Source: an uncultured Altererythrobacter sp.
GTDB lineage: Bacteria; Pseudomonadota; Alphaproteobacteria; Sphingomonadales; Sphingomonadaceae
Direction: 5' to 3'
Length of the DNA: 38,303 nucleotides
Assembly: GCA_946886565.1 (NCBI GenBank)
Contig: CAMPIX010000021.1
Coordinates: 1 to 38,303 of the forward strand
Part shown: piece after piece, positions 33,915 through 38,303 of the stretch
Layout of the letters: each line of letters starts with the position of its first letter
Position numbering within the stretch: position 1 is the stretch's first letter
Notes under the pieces: model-generated
What the model was told of the DNA's origin: nothing
The model's database searches: none
The model's input: only the letters and a program-made list of their open reading frames with translations
Translations under genes and position numbers: made by a program

Positions 33915-34439
33915 TTACATCTGCACCACCCGCGGCCCGCGCGGTCGATCCTCGACCGTCGGACCTTCAGGCGCGGGCAGCGCGGCCGCTTCGCCGGGCT
34001 CGCCACGCTCGTCCTCCGCGGCCTTCGCCGCCGCGGCCTCGCGCATCGCGATTCGGCGCTGGCGCATCTTCTCCAGCTTGGCGTTGATCGAGTTGAGGAT
34101 CTCGTCCTCGTACTCGGCGGTCTGCTGGTACTTCTTGAACGCCTCGACCGCTTCGGCCGCGATGCGCTCGTAGGTCGGGTGGCCGGGCTCCAGCGCCTCG
34201 GGCCGCTGCGCGCCGTAGCGCTGCGGCAGCCGCGCGTTGAGCAGGAAGCGCAGCATGTTGTTGTCGGGCTTGGTGTCTTTTCGGCCTACCGCTCCGCTGC
34301 TTGAGGCCGGTTCCAGCCGAGACATGGACCACATGTTACACTGTCCTAGGGCAAAAAAGTTGGCTTTGAACGGGCAGCGCCGACCGGGCTGCGACAAGCA
34401 GCCCGCAAGCGCGACCGCGCGCCCGCAGCGATGCGACCG
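33915..34439 (-). pseudogene. C-terminal part of a broken conserved gene
   Basis: In the same minus-strand frame as the fragment upstream, after one TGA, the frame resumes. Its recognisable part is KPDNNMLRFLLNARLPQRYG followed by HPTYERIAAEAVEAFKKYQQ, a charged helical stretch (INAKLEKMRQRRIAMREAAA) and a Pro-rich tail. I recall full-length sphingomonad proteins where such a segment follows a helix-turn-helix-like N-terminal domain. Here the first 90 or so bases (34345-34439) are palindrome-rich DNA without protein character. The part from 34325 (MSRLEP) may still be translated, but no ribosome binding site is seen. Confidence 0.45.
34383..34413. repeat. 31-bp direct repeat, left copy
   Basis: The sequence beginning ACCGGGCTGCGACAAGCAGC and ending CCGCAAGCGCG is found again at 34862-34892 with two mismatches. 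The left copy contains a stem (CGGGCTGC/GCAGCCCG, 34385-34405). It lies exactly where the reading frame of the broken gene stops making sense. A further perfect stem, ATGCGACC-GTCA-GGTCGCAT, stands at 34430-34449. Confidence 0.65.
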
Positions 34440-34835
34440 TCAGGTCGCATGAGCGAGGATATCGCGAGCGCGGATGCGCTTGCGGAAAGCAAGAATACGC
34501 GCCTCGAGACTGCGCCCGACATGCCGCGCGGCCTGCTTGACGATCCCCTTGGCCGCAAGCTGCGCCACGAACGCGCGCTGCACGTCCGGCGTGATCGAGC
34601 GCTTGCGCGGATGCGGATGGAGATAGGGCTCGAACGCAAGCAACGGATCGTCGTCCTCCGGCGGCGGAGCAACGAACGCGACCGCGGAGGTGGCTTGCGA
34701 AGGCGTGGCGCGGGTAGCGCGCAAATCCTCCCCGGCACGGAGAGGGGGACCATCCGAAGGATGGTGGAGGGGCACGTCGTGGCTCTGCGTAACGTCCACG
34801 GGATCGCGGCCCGACCCGGAGTGGGCATCGGTCAT
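34440..34835 (-). pseudogene. N-terminal part of a broken conserved gene
   Basis: The 131-codon frame starts at ATG 34835 with AGAGG eight bases before it, so the start looks native. Residues 18-33 (DVPLHHPSDGPPLRAGED) are the translation of an inserted type B repeat. Then follows DDDPLLAFEPYLHPHPRKRSIT and a DNA-binding-like helix region, VQRAFVAQLAAKGIVKQAARHVGRSLEA, which I recall at the start of longer sphingomonad proteins. After this the sequence degenerates and stops. Together with the downstream fragment it looks like one gene whose middle has been replaced. Confidence 0.45.
34723..34778. repeat. Single arm of a type B repeat inside the broken gene
   Basis: AAATCCTCCCCGGCACGG ... GGTGGAGGGGCACGTC matches the left arm of the element at 23448, with CCATCCGAAGGATGG in place of CCATGCGCAGCATGG: the stem is kept though the bases differ. 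It has no stop in the host frame. Confidence 0.75.
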
Positions 34836-35160
34836 CAAATTACCTCTCTGTCTGGCGGAATACCGGGCGGCGACCAGCAGCCCGCAAGCGCGGAGTCGAA
34901 GCCGAAGGCGCAGACGGCCAAAGGCCACCTGCACGCGCGCCGCGGCTTATGCCGCGGAGTCGAAGCCGAAGGCGGAGACGGCGCGAAGCGCCAACCCAAG
35001 GAGCGCAGATGCGCTCCGCCCGGCGCTTGAGGGCGCAACAAAAACGCGAAGACACGAGGGGGCGAGACACTCGGTCGCTCATAGCCCGCAAGCAGATTGC
35101 AAATTTGGAGCGTGTAGGAAAATGATTTGTTGAACTTGCGCCGTGCAGCCGACCGGATTA
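34836..35160. repeat. Repeat-rich intergenic region (direct repeats and palindromes)
   Basis: No gene is supported here. The region holds the right copy of the 31-bp direct repeat (34862-34892), two 29-bp units GCGGAGTCGAAGCCGAAGGC... (34890-34918 and 34954-34982; one difference, 64-bp period), a perfect palindrome CCGCGGC-TTAT-GCCGCGG (34940-34957), and AGCCCGCAAGC again at 35083-35093. Composition shifts to AT-richer sequence at about 35095, where the toxin-antitoxin promoter begins. Confidence 0.7.
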
Positions 35161-35180
35161 TGTATCGCAATTGAGATACA
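35161..35180 (+). promoter_or_regulatory. Palindromic operator of the relB-type module
   Basis: TGTATCGCAATTGAGATACA is a 20-bp inverted repeat symmetric at 18 positions (TGTATC/GATACA around CAATTG). It lies 12 bases before the antitoxin ATG and overlaps the expected promoter region, as in autoregulated RelB/DinJ operons. The ribosome binding site GGAG follows it directly. Confidence 0.65.
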
Positions 35181-35192
35181 GGAGCTGATGCA

Positions 35193-35471
35193 ATGGCCGC
35201 GAGCACCATGCTGCATGTGCGGATCGACGAAGGACTGAAGGAACGTGGAAACGCGGTCCTCGATGCGATCGGCCTCAGCACCGCCGACGCGGTGCGCTTG
35301 CTATATCACCGGTTGATTGCCGAGCAGGGCTTCCCGCTCGAACTCAAGGTGCCCAACGCCGCGACCCGCGCCGCCATGACCGAGGCCGAGGATATGCTTG
35401 CCAAGCGCCGCACGCGCTTCGCCGAACCCGATGCTCTGATGGCTTCGCTTGAAACGCCCGGCGAAGAGTAA
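35193..35471 (+). CDS. RelB/DinJ family antitoxin
   Basis: A 92-residue antitoxin. The N-terminal ribbon-helix-helix has MLHVRIDEGLKERGNAVLDAIGLSTADAVRLLYHRL in pieces, with the DinJ-like pattern of an Arg-rich strand and G-L-(S/T)-x-(A/S) turn. The C-terminal tail (FPLELKVPNAAT) would bind and block the toxin. AGGAG is seven bases before the ATG. The toxin frame starts 23 bases before its stop. It probably represses its own promoter through the palindrome just upstream. Confidence 0.88.
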   Translation: MAASTMLHVRIDEGLKERGNAVLDAIGLSTADAVRLLYHRLIAEQGFPLELKVPNAATRAAMTEAEDMLAKRRTRFAEPDALMASLETPGEE

Positions 35472-35769
35472 GCGCGCACCGCTGCCGCGCGCCTCGGACT
35501 ACACCAAAGCCTTCGCGAAGGACTGGAAACGGCTCAGCCGCTCGGGGCGCTACGACATGGCCGCGCTCAAACGCGTCATGCTGCTGCTGGTGGCAAACGA
35601 TGCGCCGCTCGGCCCGGAATGGCGCGATCACGCGCTCAAGGGCGACTGGTCAGCGGACCGCGAATGCCACGTTGGTGGCGATTTCCTGCTGATCTACCGG
35701 CTCCACGATAAGGGCGATGCCGTGATTTTCGTGCGCGCGGGAACGCATGCGGAGCTGTTTCGAGAGTGA
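35449..35769 (+). CDS. YafQ/RelE family mRNA interferase toxin
   Basis: A 106-residue ribosome-dependent RNase toxin. YafQ catalytic positions can be matched: His61 in RDHALKGDW, His74 and Asp78 in ECHVGGDF, and His100 in AGTHAELF; the YafQ Trp beside the aspartate is Phe79 here. The only start that keeps the N-terminal strand is TTG at 35449, within the antitoxin gene; a weak start may help keep toxin below antitoxin. No internal stop or key-residue loss is seen, so it is probably active. Confidence 0.85.
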   Translation: MKRPAKSKRAPLPRASDYTKAFAKDWKRLSRSGRYDMAALKRVMLLLVANDAPLGPEWRDHALKGDWSADRECHVGGDFLLIYRLHDKGDAVIFVRAGTHAELFRE

Positions 35770-35826
35770 TTGCGGTATTTCATAATTGTTGATAATGCGG
35801 CTATCTTCGCGACGAAGGAGCTTTCC

Positions 35827-36084
35827 ATGATCAGCGCCGACCTTGGACGTAACCTTGAAAAGTTGGTCGCCAACTTGGTCGAAACCGGCCGCTACAATTC
35901 CAAGAGCGAAGTCCTGCGCGAAGGCGTCCGCCTGGTCCAGGAACGCGAAGCCCGCTTGGCCGCACTCGACGCCGCACTCTCGCGCAGCCTCGCCGACGCT
36001 AAGGCCGGACGCACGAAACCGGCAGACGAGGTATTCGACCGTCTCGAAGCCAAGTACCGCAAGCTGGCGCGCTCGGGCGAATGA
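35827..36084 (+). CDS. parD: ParD-type ribbon-helix-helix antitoxin
   Basis: An 85-residue protein with the ParD/CopG fold: ISADLGRNLEKLVANLVETGRYNSKSEVLREGVRLVQERE in pieces, including the conserved GRY-x-S-x-SEV-(L/V)-RE. The C-terminal half (ALDAALSRSLADAKAGRTKPADEVFDRLEAKY in part) wraps the toxin. AAGGAG stands six bases before the ATG. GATAAT at about 35791 may be the -10 box. It overlaps parE by ATGA. Confidence 0.9.
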   Translation: MISADLGRNLEKLVANLVETGRYNSKSEVLREGVRLVQEREARLAALDAALSRSLADAKAGRTKPADEVFDRLEAKYRKLARSGE

Positions 36085-36383
36085 TCGTCCACATCACGGC
36101 CGAGGCTGAAGGCGACCTCGAAACCATCGCCGACTACATCGCGAAAGATAACCCGCAACGCGCCGTCACTTTCGCCAGCGAATTGCGCGCGGCCTGCCTC
36201 GGCCTCGCCGAGTTTCCGGAGCGCTTTCCGCTCGTGTCGCACTGGGCCGGGCAAGGCGTCCGTCATCGCGTTCACGGAAGCTATGCGATTTTCTACCGCG
36301 TAGAAGCGGAGGTTGTCGCAGTGCTTCACGTGCTGCACGGCGCGAGAGATAACGAAACAGCGCGATTGCTCGACACGCCTTGA
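36081..36383 (+). CDS. parE: ParE family toxin
   Basis: A 100-residue RelE/ParE-fold toxin; ParE members inhibit DNA gyrase. Visible family marks: EAEGDLETIADYIAKDNPQRA, FPERFPLVSHWAGQGVRHRVHGSYAIFYRV in pieces, and VLHVLHGARD. The protein lacks RelE catalytic residues, as expected for ParE. The start overlaps the parD stop by four bases. The module lies only 57 bases after the YafQ-like toxin. Confidence 0.9.
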   Translation: MIVHITAEAEGDLETIADYIAKDNPQRAVTFASELRAACLGLAEFPERFPLVSHWAGQGVRHRVHGSYAIFYRVEAEVVAVLHVLHGARDNETARLLDTP

Positions 36384-36538
36384 GCGCCATGGTCGCACCG
36401 AGAGTTCGGCGCGGTGCTGCCATATCTTTCGCCATCGACAACACAGGCGTTGACGCGCGCGAGGAATCAGACAAACAAACGTTCCTTGAGACGCGATACC
36501 GATAGTAGTGATTGCAGGGTGTTAAAAAGGGGGGGTGT

Positions 36539-37594
36539 ATGGAACTTGAAGCGAGCATTGCCGATCTGCAGTCAAAACTGCGAGAGCATAGAGAGGTTCT
36601 CGAAACTGAAGAAGCGGCCAAGACGACGCTTGTTTTGCCGTTCCTTCGATCTCTCGGTTATGATATTTTCAACCCATCGGAAGTGAAGGCGGAATTCACC
36701 TGCGATGTCGGCACAAAAAAAGGCGAGAAGGTGGATTATGCGCTGTGTGTGAGCGGTGCAATCACGATGCTTGTTGAATGCAAGCCGGTTACCAGCGATT
36801 TATCCATCAAGCATGCCAGCCAGTTATTCCGCTATTTTACGGCCACTACCGCCCGCATTGCTCTGCTAACAAACGGTGTAATTTACAAGTTTTTCACTGA
36901 TTCCGAGCGTGCGAACATGATGGACGAAAAGCCGTTCTTCACGTTTAATCTCGAGAGTTATCGCAAGTCCGACATCAAGCATCTCTCGACTTTCCATCGA
37001 ACGGATTTCGATCTCGACCGCATTGTCAGTCAAGCGGGGGCGCTCAAGCTTCAAACGCAAGTCTCGGCCGAACTTCGCCGGGAATTTGCGGAACCCTCTG
37101 AAGAGTTCGTCAGATTGATTGCTTCGCGTCTTCACGATGGGCGCTTGACGGAAGCTGTCCGGGAAAGATTTCAGGGGGTCATCATGCACGCCATTGCGAA
37201 TCTCATTCGAGAGGGGGTGAACGAGCGTCTCGAAAGCGCCATGAGCCACAGCGAAGCCCCCGCCGATTTTGAAAGCGATGCGCCTACGCCCGATGTCGTC
37301 GAAACGACTCAGGTTGAAATCGATGGTTTCAACATTGTGCGGGCGATATGTTCGAAGCTGGTCGACCCGGATCGCGTGGTTATTCGGGACTCGAAGTCGT
37401 ACTGCGCGATCTTGCTCGACAACAACAATCGTAGAACTCTTGCGCGACTTCACTTCAATAGCCCGACATCACGCTACCTTGGATTGTTCGAGGGAAAGGA
37501 CGAGCAGCGACATCGGATAGAGGGGCCTGTGGGCATCTATCAGCACGCAGACGCGCTTCTCGCGCGCGTGGCTGAACTGGATGCGGGCAATTAA
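36539..37594 (+). CDS. Stand-alone type I restriction HsdR N-terminal-like nuclease protein
   Basis: A 351-residue protein with an N-terminal helix, then FLRSLGYDIFNPSEV and a PD-(D/E)xK-type site: Asp66 in KVDYALC, Glu80 and Lys82 in LVECKP. These resemble the nuclease domain of HsdR, but no helicase motor follows and no hsdM or hsdS is nearby. The C-terminal 150 residues (from about VRLIASRLHDGRLTE) are unassigned. It is visibly less GC-rich than neighbours and follows two toxin-antitoxin modules, so recent acquisition is likely. A G-rich stretch (AAGGGGGGG) may act as ribosome binding site. Such proteins are often in prophage remnants; its activity is unproven. Confidence 0.75.
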   Translation: MELEASIADLQSKLREHREVLETEEAAKTTLVLPFLRSLGYDIFNPSEVKAEFTCDVGTKKGEKVDYALCVSGAITMLVECKPVTSDLSIKHASQLFRYFTATTARIALLTNGVIYKFFTDSERANMMDEKPFFTFNLESYRKSDIKHLSTFHRTDFDLDRIVSQAGALKLQTQVSAELRREFAEPSEEFVRLIASRLHDGRLTEAVRERFQGVIMHAIANLIREGVNERLESAMSHSEAPADFESDAPTPDVVETTQVEIDGFNIVRAICSKLVDPDRVVIRDSKSYCAILLDNNNRRTLARLHFNSPTSRYLGLFEGKDEQRHRIEGPVGIYQHADALLARVAELDAGN

Positions 37595-38012
37595 AGCTCC
37601 CGACACGCGATGGGTTGCATTTTGGCGGGTCAATGCAATCCTTGACCCCACCCCCGAATCCCCCTAAGGGCGCGCCCATCCGGAGCGGGCTGCAATCCGC
37701 GTCGGGCAGATAGAGCTGAACATTGCCGGTCATGTCCCGGGGGTCTTGGTGCGTTGCGCCGAAGGCTCTTTTCTATTGAAGCGGCCTCCCTCGCGGGGCG
37801 CTTCGGGGCAGCCGTCAAAGTAACCCGGTGTCCGTGACCCGGGTGGAGTGTTTCAGGCTCGCCCATGATCCCCCGCGCAGGCGGGGTCTCAGGCCGCAGG
37901 CGCTGCGCTTGCCTCCTGAGGTTCCCGCCTCCGCGGGAAAGCAGGACGGGCGAACTTCTCTCCACCTCCCGGTCTCGTCGTCACCTCCATACGGTGAAGA
38001 GAGAAAGTCTTA
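37595..38012. other. Intergenic region upstream of the str operon, with palindromes
   Basis: No gene is supported. The region includes a hairpin ACCCGG/CCGGGT near 37823-37845, a CCCCGC-GCAG-GCGGGG palindrome (37871-37886), and GAGGTTCCCGCCTCCGCGGGA (37918-37938) shared with the gap at 17.38 kb. It must also hold the rpsL promoter and leader, but I see no confident -35/-10 pair. A GAGAGAAAG stretch precedes the rpsL ATG. Confidence 0.5.
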
Positions 38013-38303
38013 ATGCCGACGATCAACCAGCTGGTCCGCAAGGGCCGCGTTCCGCAGAAGGCCAAGTCCAAGGTCCCTGCGATGGAGCAGAACCCGCAGA
38101 AGCGCGGCGTCTGCACCCGCGTCTACACGACGACCCCGAAGAAGCCGAACTCGGCGCTGCGCAAGGTCGCCAAGGTGCGCCTCACCAACCAGCGCGAGGT
38201 CATCTCGTACATCCCGGGCGAAGGCCACAACCTGCAGGAGCACTCGGTCGTGCTGATCCGCGGCGGCCGCGTGCGCGACCTTCCCGGCGTGCGCTACCAC
38301 GTG
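38013..38303 (+). CDS. rpsL: 30S ribosomal protein S12 (3' end outside window)
   Basis: The first 97 codons of S12, beginning [12 protein letters not shown], with [24 protein letters not shown] and [21 protein letters not shown]12 sits at the decoding centre of the ribosome. Lys43 of the PKKPNS loop is present, but position 88 (codon at 38274-38276, CGC) is arginine in [13 protein letters not shown], where most bacteria have lysine. The gene usually opens the str operon (rpsL-rpsG-fusA-tuf), whose rest would lie beyond the right edge. Confidence 0.98.
   Translation, partial: MPTINQLVRKGRVPQKAKSKVPAMEQNPQKRGVCTRVYTTTPKKPNSALRKVAKVRLTNQREVISYIPGEGHNLQEHSVVLIRGGRVRDLPGVRYHV

Noticed and set aside
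34857..34986. A short CRISPR-like array
   Set aside because: Only two units, with an internal palindromic spacer region, no cas genes and no regular spacers.
33915..37594. A prophage
   Set aside because: The toxin-antitoxin modules and the nuclease-like gene suit an accessory patch, but there are no structural, integrase or packaging genes.

Overview
The window is a high-GC bacterial chromosome segment with tightly packed genes and many 1-4 nt start/stop overlaps. Gene content (class II DAHP synthase, TlyA, UbiK, a short RecO without zinc cysteines, clan AA aspartic protease, TonB receptor plus PepSY protein) and the style of the interspersed palindromes suggest an alphaproteobacterium of the Sphingomonadales, probably Erythrobacteraceae or a close relative. 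This assignment rests on recognition of protein families, not on a database search. There is no rRNA operon, insertion sequence, CRISPR array or intact prophage.

Layout. 1-4.4 kb: 3' part of a class II DAHP synthase, a nested palindromic repeat, the ergothioneine pair egtB-egtD, and a membrane-anchored retropepsin-like protease. 4.4-7.8 kb (minus): TonB siderophore receptor and PepSY membrane protein, a probable iron-uptake operon. 8.1-9.9 kb: an orphan ClpP-like serine protease, tRNA-Gln(TTG) and a YghU-type glutathione transferase. 10-14.5 kb: topoisomerase IB, CinA-type NMN amidase, glutamine-dependent NAD synthetase and an EamA transporter, overlapping or nearly so. 14.5-17.3 kb: type III polyketide synthase, methyltransferase and FAD oxidoreductase, a compact cluster resembling the phenolic-lipid srsABC logic. 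17.4-18.9 kb: ilvE (minus) with an unusual leader (an 18-codon ORF behind a 14-nt perfect Shine-Dalgarno and a 13-bp hairpin), and an orphan plus-strand terminator that may end a small RNA. 18.9-28.2 kb: lipoprotein, tlyA, tspO, ubiK, recO-leuB, a polyprenol-phosphate sugar synthase with GtrA domain facing a PMT-like glycosyltransferase, metZ and apaG. 28.2-29.3 kb: two divergent GFA/CENP-V genes of lower GC. 29.3-33.9 kb: the polyphosphate operon ppk-ppx and a divergent LysR gene, with a Pho-box-like direct repeat between them. 33.9-38 kb: an accessory patch holding a broken gene riddled with repeats, two type II toxin-antitoxin modules (RelB/YafQ-like and ParDE) and a stand-alone HsdR-N-like nuclease of lower GC. 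It ends at rpsL, the start of the str operon.

The most interesting signals are the type III PKS cluster with its likely CTG start, the ilvE leader, the interspersed palindromes (one of which supplies the ribosome binding site of a glycosyltransferase gene), the repeat-flanked broken gene, and the arginine at RpsL position 88.
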